A stretch of 64,000 bases of DNA from Marinibacterium profundimaris (GCF_002210095.1 NZ_AQQR01000007.1:1-64000), one strand, 5' to 3'; positions 1 through 8,672 are shown, numbered from the stretch's first letter. The notes: generated by a model not told the origin, from the sequence alone. Numbers and translations: made by a program.

Positions 1-87
1 AATCATAGCTTATGTCAGTGTCCGAAATTTGGGGGGTAGCTCACCTTGCAGTCCGGGTGCGCGAGGCTTTGGTCCTGGCTTAAAGGC

Positions 88-1623
88 TCACTGCGGCGCG
101 GGGGCCGCGTCCATGATCGTCTTCGACATGTCCTCGACCGAGGTCGAGAAGCTGGCGATGCGCGGCGGGAATTCCTCGAAGGAGCTTACGAACTTGTTCA
201 CCAGCCCCAGCGCCGGCCCGATCGCCCAGGACCGGTTTTCCTGCCACTCGTCGAAGCCGCGGGCGTCGTGGAACCGTTCGAAAGGGTCGAGGTCGAGACG
301 CGTGATCAGCGGCGAGGTCATCTCGTACTGCTGGCCGTTGAACCAGCGGTCCTGTGCGGTGAACAGGAACTTCCACTCGCCGAAGCGCAGGCCGTGGAAC
401 GTCGTTTCGGAGAAGAAGAAGAACTCCTTGCGGTTGGACGGCCCTTCCTGGGTCAGGATTGGCGTCTGATCATAGCCATCGAGATGCACCTTGTAGGTCG
501 TGTCGCCGATCTCGGTGCCCTCCAGCAGGCGTTCCTTCAGGTCCGGCTGGCCGAGCTGGCTCATGATCGTGGGAATCCAGTCCTCCATGGTCATCAGTTC
601 ACCGATGGTCGTGCCTTCGGGGACCAGGCCCGGCCATTTGACCATCATCGGGACCTTGAAGGCCCCCTCGTAGCCGCCGACACCCTTTTCGCCACGGAAC
701 GGCTGGTTGCCGCCATCGGGCCAGGAGTTCGAGGCCGCGCCGTTGTCGGTGGAGAACATCACCATCGTGTTGTCTGCCACGCCCAGCTCGTCGAGCAGCG
801 CCAAGAGTTCGCCCACGTCGTCGTCCATTTCGACCATGCCGTCGGCATAGACATTCCCCAGACCGGTGATCCCGTCGTAATGCTCGTCCAGGTTGGTGCG
901 GTAATGCATCCGCGTGGTGTTGTGCCAGACGAAGAAGGGCTCATCGGACTCCACCGCCTCGGTGATGAACCGTTTGCTTTCGACCAGCACATCCTGATCC
1001 AGGTGGCGTTGGACCTCTGTGCCGAAGGGACCCAGGTCCTCGATCTCCTGCCCGCCGTCCTCGGTGGCGAAGGAATGGATGATACCGCGCTGCGCAAGAT
1101 CCGCGTCCTCGAAGGCCTGCGCGGGATAATCCGGCTGCTCGGGGTATTCGCCCGCGTTCAGGTGGTAGAGGATGCCGAAGAATTCGTCGAAGCCGTGGTT
1201 CGTGGGCAGGTGGGTGTCCTGATCGCCCAGATGGTTCTTGCCGAACTGACCCGTGCGATAGCCCTCGGCCTTGAGCATTTCCGCCAGCGTCGGGTCCTCG
1301 GTCGAAAGACCCTGCGGCGCGCCCGGCAGGCCCACGGTGGCAAGGCCGACGCGGATCGGGTACTGCCCGGTGATGAAGGCCGCACGCCCCGCGGTACAGG
1401 AGGCCTGCGCATAGTGATCCATGAAGAGCATGCCTTCATTGGCGATCCGGTCGATATTGGGCGTTTCGCCCGCCATCATCCCGCGGTGATAGGCCGAAAT
1501 GTTCCACATTCCGACATCGTCACCCCAGATCACCAGGATGTTGGGTTTGTCGGCCTCTTGGGACAGGGCCGGTGAGGACACGAGGCCCAGCGCCGCAAGG
1601 GACAGGGTTACTAGCTTACGCAT
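88..1623 (-). CDS. Secreted sulfatase (arylsulfatase-type)
   Basis: Predicted sulfate-ester hydrolase of the alkaline-phosphatase-like sulfatase family, probably periplasmic. The chosen ATG (1621-1623) is followed by a short basic N-terminus and hydrophobic stretch ending near SPALSQ, a typical signal peptide; the frame stays open upstream, but that extension resembles nothing and would bury the signal peptide. The metal-binding segment NILVIWGDD follows at once. The sulfatase signature CTAGR contains the cysteine expected to be oxidised to formylglycine, so the enzyme needs a formylglycine-generating enzyme or anaerobic maturase, not seen here. About 511 residues, normal for the family. It stands alone, with no permease or maturase neighbour, so the substrate cannot be inferred; marine sulfated glycans are one possibility. 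Confidence 0.88.
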   Translation of the reverse strand: MRKLVTLSLAALGLVSSPALSQEADKPNILVIWGDDVGMWNISAYHRGMMAGETPNIDRIANEGMLFMDHYAQASCTAGRAAFITGQYPIRVGLATVGLPGAPQGLSTEDPTLAEMLKAEGYRTGQFGKNHLGDQDTHLPTNHGFDEFFGILYHLNAGEYPEQPDYPAQAFEDADLAQRGIIHSFATEDGGQEIEDLGPFGTEVQRHLDQDVLVESKRFITEAVESDEPFFVWHNTTRMHYRTNLDEHYDGITGLGNVYADGMVEMDDDVGELLALLDELGVADNTMVMFSTDNGAASNSWPDGGNQPFRGEKGVGGYEGAFKVPMMVKWPGLVPEGTTIGELMTMEDWIPTIMSQLGQPDLKERLLEGTEIGDTTYKVHLDGYDQTPILTQEGPSNRKEFFFFSETTFHGLRFGEWKFLFTAQDRWFNGQQYEMTSPLITRLDLDPFERFHDARGFDEWQENRSWAIGPALGLVNKFVSSFEEFPPRIASFSTSVEDMSKTIMDAAPAPQ

Positions 1624-1994
1624 GTAACGGATTCCACTTTGAAACTGTTCGACGGAAGTCAGTTCAGTCTGGCACAGATCAGGAATTCGGCAACCCCTTG
1701 GTCCAGACAATGGCAGCAGTCGCATGGACTTGCCCGGCGCGCGCGGATTGCCGGGCTTCCCCCTCAATGCCCGCGGCGTGCCGGTGATGGGTGCGGCGCC
1801 CGGCTTGGCGCCGGGGATCATCTGGAAAAGCAGCGTGGCGCCGGCCTTCGATGGCGGCACCACGCCGAGGTTGTGGAGTATCTGCCGCGCCCGGTGGGCG
1901 GGGGGCTTTCCGCAGGCGTGGCAGGCGGCGCAAGGCTACGGTCGCGATCAGATCGCAGACGACAGCACCGGCGCTTGCGCAGCTCTCGCAGGCC
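1624..1994. other. Non-coding gap between sulfatase and malate-CoA ligase
   Basis: About 370 bases with no gene I can support. Frames stay open on both strands here, but that is common in GC-rich DNA, and none of the translations resembles a known protein or starts from a convincing ribosome-binding site. It should hold the sulfatase promoter and the 3' end of the malate-CoA ligase operon. I see no clear terminator. Confidence 0.5.
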
Positions 1995-2891
1995 TCAGGC
2001 GGCGGCCTTGTGGCCCAGCACCGCGGCCACCGTGGCCCCCATCGCGGAGGGGTGGGGGGCCACGGTGATGCCGACCGAGGAGAGCAGGTCGACCTTTTCC
2101 TGGGCGCTTTCCCCGAAGGCGGAGATGATCGCGCCTGCATGGCCCATCTGGCGGCCTTTCGGGGCGGCGAGCCCGGCGATATAGGCCGCCACCGGCTTGG
2201 TCATGTGATCGCGGACAAAGGCTGCGGCCTCGGCCTCCTGCGGGCCGCCGATCTCGCCGATCATCATCACGGCGTCTGTCTCGGGATCGGCCTCGAACAG
2301 GTCCAGGATGTCCTTGAAGGACGACCCGTTGATCGGGTCGCCACCGATCCCGATCGAGGAGGAAATGCCGATGCCCAGCGCGCTCATCTGTGAGGCGGCC
2401 TCGTAGCCCAGGGTGCCGGATCGGCCGATGATGCCGACGCGGCCCGGGGTGTAGATATGCGGGGGCATGATGCCGGCGAAGCCCTTGCCGGGGCTGATGA
2501 TGCCGGCGCAGTTGGGGCCGATCAGCCGCATCTTGCGGTCTCGCGGGTAGCGCCGCAGGAAGCGTTTGACGCGCATCATGTCCTGCGCGGGGATGCCATC
2601 GGTGACGCAGACTGCCGTGCGAATGCCCGCGTCGGCAGCTTCCATCATCGCGTCGGCGGCCTGCGGGGGCGGCACGATGAGCAGCGAGAGGTCTGCGCCG
2701 GTTGCCTCCACGGCGTCGCGGACCGTGTTGAAGACCGGGCGGTTCAGGACGGTGGTGCCGCCCTTGCCGGGGGTGACGCCTGCCACGACCCGGGTGCCGT
2801 ATTCGATCATTTCCTGCGCATGGAACTGCCCGATCCGGCCTGACAGGCCCTGAACGACGACGCGGGTCTCTTCGGTGATGAGAATGGCCAT
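1995..2891 (-). CDS. mtkB: Malate-CoA ligase (malate thiokinase), alpha subunit
   Basis: Alpha (catalytic, CoA-binding) subunit of an ADP-forming acyl-CoA synthetase of the succinyl-CoA synthetase family; 298 residues is normal. The N-terminal Rossmann CoA-binding fold includes VVVQGLSGRIGQFH, and the phosphohistidine segment GRQMGHAGAII supplies the His phosphorylated during ATP-driven thioester formation. Malate rather than succinate is inferred from context: the beta subunit lies 14 bases upstream and a malyl-CoA lyase just before that, the arrangement of serine-cycle and glyoxylate-assimilation clusters. The reaction is malate + CoA + ATP to malyl-CoA. It is the last gene of the minus-strand operon. 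An ordinary sucD paralogue is the alternative, but the lyase neighbour argues against it. Confidence 0.88.
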   Translation of the reverse strand: MAILITEETRVVVQGLSGRIGQFHAQEMIEYGTRVVAGVTPGKGGTTVLNRPVFNTVRDAVEATGADLSLLIVPPPQAADAMMEAADAGIRTAVCVTDGIPAQDMMRVKRFLRRYPRDRKMRLIGPNCAGIISPGKGFAGIMPPHIYTPGRVGIIGRSGTLGYEAASQMSALGIGISSSIGIGGDPINGSSFKDILDLFEADPETDAVMMIGEIGGPQEAEAAAFVRDHMTKPVAAYIAGLAAPKGRQMGHAGAIISAFGESAQEKVDLLSSVGITVAPHPSAMGATVAAVLGHKAAA

Positions 2892-2905
2892 GATGATGTC
2901 CTCCG

Positions 2906-4081
2906 TTATGCCGCCAGGGCGGGCGGGCGGGCGGCAACCGCGGCTTCGGCCGCCTCGGCCAGGGTGTTTGCACTGATGATCGGCAGACCGCTTTCGGCGA
3001 TCAGCTTGCGGCCGGCGTCGACATTGGTGCCCGACAGGCGCACGACGACCGGGATCGCGATGCCCAGTTCGGTGTAGGCCTGGATGACGCCGCTGGCGAT
3101 CCAGTCGCAGCGATTGATCCCGGCGAAGATGTTCACGAGGATGACGCTGACGTTGCTGTCCGACAGCACCGTGCGGAACGCCTGGCAGACACGCTCGGGA
3201 CTGGCGCCTCCGCCGATATCGAGAAAATTGGCAGGGGCACCGCCCGCAAGCTGGATCATGTCCATCGAGGCCATGGCCAGCCCGGCCCCGTTGATGATGC
3301 AGCCGATGTCGCCATCCAGCCCGACATAGGCCAGCCCGTGATCCGCGGCCAAGCTTTCGCGCGGATCCTCCTGGCCCGGGTCGCGCAATGCGCCGACCTG
3401 CGGGCGGCGGAACAATGCGTTGGTGTCAAAGGACATCTTGGCATCCAGAGCCACCAGCGCACCGTCTTCGCAGACGACCAGCGGATTGATTTCGACCATC
3501 ATCGCATCGAGGTCGCGATAGGCGCGGTAGCAGGCCTTGAGGACCGTCACCATCTGCCCGACCTGTTGGCCTTCGAGGCCCAGTTGATAGCTCAACTCGC
3601 GGGCCTGATATTCGACCAGGCCTGCGGCGGGGTCGATGACCATCCGGATCAGGCTGTCGGGATCGGTCTCGGCCAGGTCTTCGATTTCCATTCCGCCATG
3701 GCCCGAGGCGACGATCATGATGCGTTCGGATTTACGGTCGAGCACGAAGCCCAGGTACAGCTCGCGGGCGATCTGCGAGGCTTCTTCCACCCAGAGGCGG
3801 TCGATGCGCTTGCCGCTGGCCGTGGTCTGCTTGGTGACCAGCGTCGTGCCCAGCAGTGTCGCGGCGTATTCGCGGGTTTCGGCGTCGCCGTCGCAGAGCT
3901 TCACGCCGCCCGCTTCACCCCGGCCGCCCGAATGGACCTGTGCCTTGACCACGCAGCGCCCGCCGCCCAGTTCGCGGCAGCGAAAGGCGGCCTGTTCCGG
4001 CGAGAAGGCAAGTCCGCTCCGCGGCACGGGCACACCGAATTGGGCCAGGATTTCCTTGGCTTGATGTTCGTGAATATCCAC
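2906..4081 (-). CDS. mtkA: Malate-CoA ligase (malate thiokinase), beta subunit
   Basis: Beta subunit (ATP-grasp and nucleotide-binding) of a malate-CoA ligase, 391 residues. It opens with MDIHEHQAKEIL, the classic SucC-type N-terminus, followed by the ATP-grasp segment VVKAQVHSGGRGEAGGVK. The C-terminal flavodoxin-like half carries NFLDIGGGAS and VNIFAGINRCD, which in this family bind the phosphohistidine loop of the alpha subunit. It lies between the malyl-CoA lyase (18 bases upstream) and the alpha subunit (14 bases downstream), consistent with co-translation as one enzyme complex. Together they convert malate to malyl-CoA in the cytoplasm. Substrate preference is inferred from context. Confidence 0.88.
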   Translation of the reverse strand: MDIHEHQAKEILAQFGVPVPRSGLAFSPEQAAFRCRELGGGRCVVKAQVHSGGRGEAGGVKLCDGDAETREYAATLLGTTLVTKQTTASGKRIDRLWVEEASQIARELYLGFVLDRKSERIMIVASGHGGMEIEDLAETDPDSLIRMVIDPAAGLVEYQARELSYQLGLEGQQVGQMVTVLKACYRAYRDLDAMMVEINPLVVCEDGALVALDAKMSFDTNALFRRPQVGALRDPGQEDPRESLAADHGLAYVGLDGDIGCIINGAGLAMASMDMIQLAGGAPANFLDIGGGASPERVCQAFRTVLSDSNVSVILVNIFAGINRCDWIASGVIQAYTELGIAIPVVVRLSGTNVDAGRKLIAESGLPIISANTLAEAAEAAVAARPPALAA

Positions 4082-4099
4082 GTCGTTTCCTCCGGTTGT

Positions 4100-5053
4100 T
4101 TATTCGGCGGCGATGGTCTTGGCGGCGATGGCCTTGGCCGTGTCGATCACGTTGCGCGCCATCTTCTCGCTGGCCGCATCGATCATCTTGCCGTCGAGAC
4201 TGGCCGCCCCCTTGCCCTCGGCTTCGGCGGTGCGCAATTCTTCGATGATACGCTGGGCCTTGCTGACTTCGGCCTCCGGCGGGCTGAAGACGTCATTGGC
4301 CATGGCAATCTGGCTGGGATGGATCGCCCATTTGCCCTCGCATCCCAGTGCGGCGGCGCGGCGCGCGCCCGCCACATAGCCCTCGGGATCGCTGAAATCG
4401 CCAAACGGGCCGTCGATGGCGCGCAGGCCATAGGCGCGGCAGGCAATGACCATCCGCGTGATCGAACCATGCCACTGGTCGCCGGGATAATCCGGGTTCA
4501 GCCCGCCGATGTTCACCGTTCTGGCCCGCATGCTGGCGGCGTAATCCGCAACGCCGAAATGCAGCGCTTCCAGGCGCCCTCCGAATTGGGCAATCGCCTC
4601 GACATTCGCCATGCCAAGCGCCGTCTCGATCAGCGCCTCGATGCCGACGCGGGTAGAGAGGCCCCCGGCCTGCTCGGCCTGGTTCACCATCGCCTCCACC
4701 ATGTAGAGATCGGCAGGCACGCCCACCTTGGGCACCAGAAGCGTGTGCACGCGGCTGCCCGCCTGTTCCATCAGATCCACGACGTCGCGGTACATGTACT
4801 GGGTATCCAGCCCGTTGATCCGCACCGACACGGTCTTGCCTTTCGCGGCCCAGTCGATGTCGTTCAGGGCCTGGATCGCGTTCTTTCGCGCCTGCGCCTT
4901 TTCGGGCGGGGCGACCGCGTCTTCGAGGTCGAGAAAGACGAAATCCGCCGCGCTGTCCGCCGCCTTGTCGATCATGGTCGGGTTCGACGCGGGAACCGCC
5001 AGCTCCGAACGCTGAAGGCGCTGTTTGCGCAATGGGTGCAGGGTGTGGGACAT
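4100..5053 (-). CDS. mcl1: L-malyl-CoA / beta-methylmalyl-CoA lyase
   Basis: HpcH/HpaI-CitE-type aldolase of 317 residues, matching the malyl-CoA lyase family (Mcl1/MclA). It cleaves malyl-CoA to glyoxylate and acetyl-CoA and, in the ethylmalonyl-CoA pathway, beta-methylmalyl-CoA to glyoxylate and propionyl-CoA; it needs Mg2+. Visible family features are the N-terminal LRKQRLQRSELAVPASNP, the acidic DFVFLDLEDAVAP metal/CoA segment, and the C-terminal KWAIHPSQI. It precedes mtkA by 18 bases, so malate activation and cleavage are genetically coupled. With the class V aminotransferase homologue upstream, it resembles a partial serine cycle. Which direction dominates in vivo cannot be read from the sequence. 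Confidence 0.92.
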   Translation of the reverse strand: MSHTLHPLRKQRLQRSELAVPASNPTMIDKAADSAADFVFLDLEDAVAPPEKAQARKNAIQALNDIDWAAKGKTVSVRINGLDTQYMYRDVVDLMEQAGSRVHTLLVPKVGVPADLYMVEAMVNQAEQAGGLSTRVGIEALIETALGMANVEAIAQFGGRLEALHFGVADYAASMRARTVNIGGLNPDYPGDQWHGSITRMVIACRAYGLRAIDGPFGDFSDPEGYVAGARRAAALGCEGKWAIHPSQIAMANDVFSPPEAEVSKAQRIIEELRTAEAEGKGAASLDGKMIDAASEKMARNVIDTAKAIAAKTIAAE

Positions 5054-5100
5054 GAAGGTCTCCGTCGATTGGGGGTGGAAATCTGCGCCGGGGCGCGCGC

Positions 5101-6279
5101 CTATTCGGCCGCGATGCGGAATGTCGGCTGGCCCGAGGCGGCGCCGGCGAACCAGCTTTGCGCCGCTCCGACACCTGCGCCCAGCTGCAGCGGCGCGCCG
5201 GCCCTGTAGAGCGACATTTCAGCGATCGAGAGTGCGGTCAGGCACATGGCTTCGTTCAGATCGCCCTGGTGCCCGATGCGGAACACCTTGCCGGCCAATG
5301 GCCCCTGGCCGCTTCCGAAGACGGTGTTGTACGCGTCATTGGCGATGCGCAGCACGTCGCGCGCATCGACATCGTCTGGCACCCGGATGGCCGAAACGGT
5401 GTTGGAGTAAAGCGCGTGATGTTCGGCCACCAGCGACAGACCCCAGGCGGAAATTCCGCGCCGCACGCCTTCTGCAAGGTGCTTGTGGCGGGCAATCACG
5501 TTGTCCAGGCCTTCGGCGGCAATCCGGTCGAGCGATATGCGCAGGCCGTGAAGGAGATGGATCGGGGGCGCACAGGGCAACAGCCCGTCCGCGTTCATCT
5601 TCAGCATGTCGCCAAAGTCAAAGCAGGCGCGCCGCATGTTGGCTGTCCGGGACGCCTCGAGCGCCTTTTCGCTGACCCCCAGTATGCCCAGTCCCGAAGG
5701 CAGCATCAGGCCCTCGCTGCCGGTCACGACAAGGTCGGCCTCCCAGGCCTCCGTCCGAAAGTCCAGCGCACCGATCGACGAGGTACCATCCACGAACAGG
5801 AGCGCGTCGTGGAAATTGCCGTCCAGCACCCGACGCAGCTCTGCCACGTTCGAGGTGACGCCGGTCGCGGGGTCGTTGTGGGTGACGAACACCGCCTTGA
5901 TCTCGTCTCTGCAATCCTTGCCCAGCCGCGCGTCGATTTCCTCGACGGGCACGCCCGCGCCCCAGGCCGCATCGATCACCTCGACATCAAGTCCCAGCCG
6001 CTGCGCCATCTCGACCCAGCGCGAGGAGACCTGACCGTGCCGCGCGATCAGCACCTTGTCGCCCCGGTTCAGCGTGTTCGTGAGTGCGGCTTCCCAGGCC
6101 ACCGAGCCCGAGCCTGGACAGAACATGACCTTGCCGGTCTCGCAGCGCAGAACGGATTTCATATCCTCGAAGAGGCCCGATGCCAGGTCCGCGACATCGG
6201 GGCCGCGCATGTCCTGCCGCAGCACGTCGGGCAGGCAGGCCGGGCCCAGGTCGAAGTGATGTGACTGTCCGGTTCGCAT
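5101..6279 (-). CDS. Serine-glyoxylate aminotransferase homologue lacking the PLP lysine
   Basis: Class V fold-type-I aminotransferase homologue of 392 residues, clearly of the serine-glyoxylate aminotransferase (SgaA) lineage. It keeps the GKVMFCPGSGSVAWEAAL cofactor-phosphate segment and the late KVFRIGHQGDLNE segment. Family members carry GSQKGLMLPPGL, in which the Lys forms the Schiff base with pyridoxal phosphate. Here the stretch reads GSEGLMLPSGL: one residue shorter, with Glu189 (codon 5713-5715) and no lysine. It is therefore probably not a normal transaminase, although everything around the site is preserved. The ATG has a good AAGGAG six bases upstream. It is first in the operon with mcl1-mtkA-mtkB. 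A degenerate or repurposed enzyme is inferred; I assign no gene symbol for that reason. Confidence 0.8.
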   Translation of the reverse strand: MRTGQSHHFDLGPACLPDVLRQDMRGPDVADLASGLFEDMKSVLRCETGKVMFCPGSGSVAWEAALTNTLNRGDKVLIARHGQVSSRWVEMAQRLGLDVEVIDAAWGAGVPVEEIDARLGKDCRDEIKAVFVTHNDPATGVTSNVAELRRVLDGNFHDALLFVDGTSSIGALDFRTEAWEADLVVTGSEGLMLPSGLGILGVSEKALEASRTANMRRACFDFGDMLKMNADGLLPCAPPIHLLHGLRISLDRIAAEGLDNVIARHKHLAEGVRRGISAWGLSLVAEHHALYSNTVSAIRVPDDVDARDVLRIANDAYNTVFGSGQGPLAGKVFRIGHQGDLNEAMCLTALSIAEMSLYRAGAPLQLGAGVGAAQSWFAGAASGQPTFRIAAE

Positions 6280-6348
6280 TGTGATCTCCTTGTCTGAGAC
6301 CTGCCTAACGCCCGACCATCCGATGCTGCAAAAGCAACCGGGTCCTGC

Positions 6349-6394
6349 TGTGAACGCAAAAATTCACAGTTCGAGAAACTTGTGAAGTTGTGAA
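6349..6394. promoter_or_regulatory. Candidate operator: TGTGAA half-site cluster
   Basis: The divergent gap between the aminotransferase homologue and the ScfR-type regulator holds an inverted pair, TGTGAA (6349-6354) and TTCACA (6363-6368) with eight bases between, then two further direct TGTGAA copies at 6381-6386 and 6389-6394. Four copies of a 6-mer in 46 bases of an otherwise GC-rich region is unlikely by chance. ScfR-family regulators such as PccR and RamB bind short AT-rich elements near their target promoters, so autoregulation plus control of the malyl-CoA operon is the natural inference. The binding protein is not shown by the sequence. Confidence 0.5.
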
Positions 6395-6408
6395 TGGTCG
6401 CGTATTAC

Positions 6409-7818
6409 ATGCTGATGAAAACCTTCATCGGGCCCCGGCTTCGGCGCTTGCGGCGCGAGGCCAAGCAAACCCAGGCCGAGATGGCCAAGACCCTCGGCAT
6501 CAGCAATTCCTACGTGAATATGCTGGAGAAGAACGAGCGCAGCGTCTCGGTTCCCGTCCTGTTGCGGCTGTTCGAAGCCTACGGTGTCGATTGGCGCGAC
6601 CTGTCGGACGACGATGATGCGGCGACGCTAAGCCATCTGCGCGCGGCGTTTCAGGATCCCCTGTTCGCGGGCACCAGCCCGGATCTGCCCCAATTGCGGG
6701 CGCTGCTGTCGCATGCGCCGGACGTGGCGCAGAGCCTGCTGAAGCTGCATAATGCCTACCGCGCGACGACCGACCAGCTTCTGGTGCTCTCCAATGCCAG
6801 TGAAACCAATCTCAGCATCCTGCGCGCCTCGCCCGAATCCGTGGTGCATGATTTCTTCCGCGACAACCGAAACCATTTCCCCGAGCTGGAAGAGGCGGCC
6901 GCGCAATTCTGGGCCGATGGCCCCTGCGACAGCGACGACATCTACGCGGCCCTCAAGGCCCGGCTGAAGGACAGGCTTGGTCTGAACACCCGGCTCGTGC
7001 CCGTGGCCGATATGCCCGGCACGTTGCGGGAATACGATGAGCGCCGGGGCGAGGTGCGCCTTTCGGAAGGGCTGAACCATCCCAACCGGGCGTTTCAGCT
7101 GGCCCATGTCATCGGGCTGATCGAACAGCGCGAGGTGATCGACACCATACTGACCCGGCTCGACAGCGACGCGCCCGCAGGCCTGAACCGCTGCCGCGTG
7201 GAGCTGGCCAATTACTTCGCCGCCTCGGTGCTGATGCCCTACGACGCGTTCCTGAAGGAGGCCCTGGCCTGCAAGTATGATTTTGCGCACCTGGCCCTGC
7301 GCTTCGGAGTGAGCTTTGAACAGGCCTGCCACCGTGCCACGACCCTGCAGCGCAAGGGGGCCGAGGGCGTGCCCTTTTTCTTCCTGCGCATCGACAAGGC
7401 GGGCAACGTGACCAAGAGGTTCAATTCCACCGGTTTCCATCTGGCGGAGTTCGGCGGCGCATGCCCCAGGCTGGACGTGCATACCGCGTTCCGCCGCCCG
7501 GGCAGCATCCTGCCGCAACTTGTCGAAATGCCCGATGGCAGCCGTTTCTTCGTCTTTGCCTGCACCGTGAACCGGCCCCGCCTGACACGCCATTCGCAGG
7601 ACAAGCGCCTGGCCATCGCCATGGGCTGCAGCATCGATCACCTGTCCAGGATCGGATATGTCGAGGATCTTTCGCAAGCCAACTCGAGGGTCACCGAGGT
7701 CGGCATCAATTGCCGCATCTGCCCCAGGGCGAACTGCGACCAGCGCGCCCACAACGCAATGATTCTGACAGAGCCCGTGGATATTCACCGCCGTGGGGAA
7801 ACACGCTACTCGACCTAG
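6409..7818 (+). CDS. ScfR-family (XRE + DUF2083) acyl-CoA-responsive regulator
   Basis: Transcription factor of about 469 residues of the short-chain fatty acyl-CoA regulator family (relatives PccR, RamB). An XRE helix-turn-helix occupies roughly residues 5-60 (RLRRLRREAKQTQAEMAKTL, then SNSYVNMLEKNERS). An IrrE/ImmA-like middle follows, and the C-terminal domain ends with the Cys cluster NCRICPRANCDQRA typical of this family. Family members sense acyl-CoA esters and control acetate, propionate or glyoxylate assimilation genes, fitting the divergent malyl-CoA operon. Start choice: ATG 6394 overlaps the last TGTGAA half-site, while ATG 6409 (MLMKTF) leaves the operator clear; neither has a strong ribosome-binding site. 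I prefer 6409. Confidence 0.85.
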   Translation: MLMKTFIGPRLRRLRREAKQTQAEMAKTLGISNSYVNMLEKNERSVSVPVLLRLFEAYGVDWRDLSDDDDAATLSHLRAAFQDPLFAGTSPDLPQLRALLSHAPDVAQSLLKLHNAYRATTDQLLVLSNASETNLSILRASPESVVHDFFRDNRNHFPELEEAAAQFWADGPCDSDDIYAALKARLKDRLGLNTRLVPVADMPGTLREYDERRGEVRLSEGLNHPNRAFQLAHVIGLIEQREVIDTILTRLDSDAPAGLNRCRVELANYFAASVLMPYDAFLKEALACKYDFAHLALRFGVSFEQACHRATTLQRKGAEGVPFFFLRIDKAGNVTKRFNSTGFHLAEFGGACPRLDVHTAFRRPGSILPQLVEMPDGSRFFVFACTVNRPRLTRHSQDKRLAIAMGCSIDHLSRIGYVEDLSQANSRVTEVGINCRICPRANCDQRAHNAMILTEPVDIHRRGETRYST

Positions 7819-7954
7819 CGTGGTGGCTGGCATCCCCGCGCTGTTCCGCCCTCCGCGAGGCCCCCGGGGCCTGCAGACGCTTTGCCCCCATGGTACTGCG
7901 CCGAGGGGGGGCAGGGCGACGCGTTCGGTCGACCGGCATGGGGCGCATGAGGTC

Positions 7955-7976
7955 ACGCGGGCGCGGTGGCCCGCGT
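7955..7976. terminator. GC hairpin after the regulator (possible terminator)
   Basis: A perfect eight-base stem ACGCGGGC / GCCCGCGT (7955-7962 and 7969-7976) with a six-base loop lies between the convergent regulator and the HhH-like membrane protein gene. No T-run follows on either strand, so factor-independent termination is only possible. Nothing else was found between 7819 and 8032. Confidence 0.35.
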
Positions 7977-8032
7977 CGCAGGGGCGACCGCGTCTACCTG
8001 AGCAATAGGCCCGGCCTGACTGTCCGCTGTGC

Positions 8033-8641
8033 CTACGCGCCGTCCGTCGCCAGCTTCTGCGCTTGCGCGACCCAATTGTCCCGGACGGCGCGGCCCGATG
8101 TGGCGGGAAGCGCTTCGTCCACCTGGGCGGCCTGTTCGGGGGTCCAGGCGGCGATCTGGTCGAAATGGTAATAGCCCATCTCGTGCAGCGACGCCTCGGT
8201 CTTGGGGCCGACGCCGCTGATCTGTTTCAGGTCGTCCGCGGTCCCGCCGCGCGGGGCCGACAGGCGCGGGGGCAGGCCGGACTGGGCAACCGCGGCCTTG
8301 GCGGGCTGCGGGTCCGATGCCGGTGCCGCCGGGGTCGCGGAAGGTGGCGTGCCGGACGTGACAAGACTGACCGTGCGCCGCAAGGCGTCGACGGTGGTCT
8401 TGTCCTTCAGCACATCCGGCCCGCCGCTGACCCTCAGGTTCTGGCGCAGCAGGAACAGCGCCGTAATGGCCGCGACGAGGCCCCAGAGCAGCCCGGCGCC
8501 GCCATCCAGCCCTCCGACCTGCGCCAGGAAGAAAACAGCGACAAAGACGAAACCGGTTTTCAGATAGACCTGTTGGCTAAGCGAGAACACTTGCTCAACT
8601 CCTTGTTCCTGAAGTTTAAGATCACGTGATGCATCTGACAT
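8033..8641 (-). CDS. Membrane protein with helix-hairpin-helix-like C-terminal domain, unknown function
   Basis: About 202 residues. Near residues 20-65 there are two hydrophobic segments (TGFVFVAVFFLAQV and LLWGLVAAITALFLL). An Ala/Pro-rich linker follows, then a small C-terminal domain with LKQISGVGPKTEASLHEMG, the pattern of helix-hairpin-helix domains in bacterial proteins of unknown function. It contains no obvious catalytic residues. I place the start at ATG 8639-8641, preceded by GGAGAAGG; an upstream in-frame start at 8716 would overlap bchO by 44 bases. The gene follows bchO in the same direction after 31 bases and may be its last co-transcribed member. Whether it has a photosynthetic role is unknown. 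Confidence 0.65.
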   Translation of the reverse strand: MSDASRDLKLQEQGVEQVFSLSQQVYLKTGFVFVAVFFLAQVGGLDGGAGLLWGLVAAITALFLLRQNLRVSGGPDVLKDKTTVDALRRTVSLVTSGTPPSATPAAPASDPQPAKAAVAQSGLPPRLSAPRGGTADDLKQISGVGPKTEASLHEMGYYHFDQIAAWTPEQAAQVDEALPATSGRAVRDNWVAQAQKLATDGA

Positions 8642-8672
8642 GGTGGCCTTCTCCGGCATGGGCGGTGGTGTC

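Noticed and set aside
46-1575. 509-codon open frame on the plus strand opposite the sulfatase gene
   Set aside because: It mirrors the sulfatase codons; the translation is Arg/Val/Gly-rich with no recognisable domain, as expected for antisense of GC-rich coding DNA.
1624-1994. Possible degraded transposase or pseudogene in the gap
   Set aside because: Open frames exist in several phases, but none shows a recognisable motif, terminal inverted repeats or target duplication.
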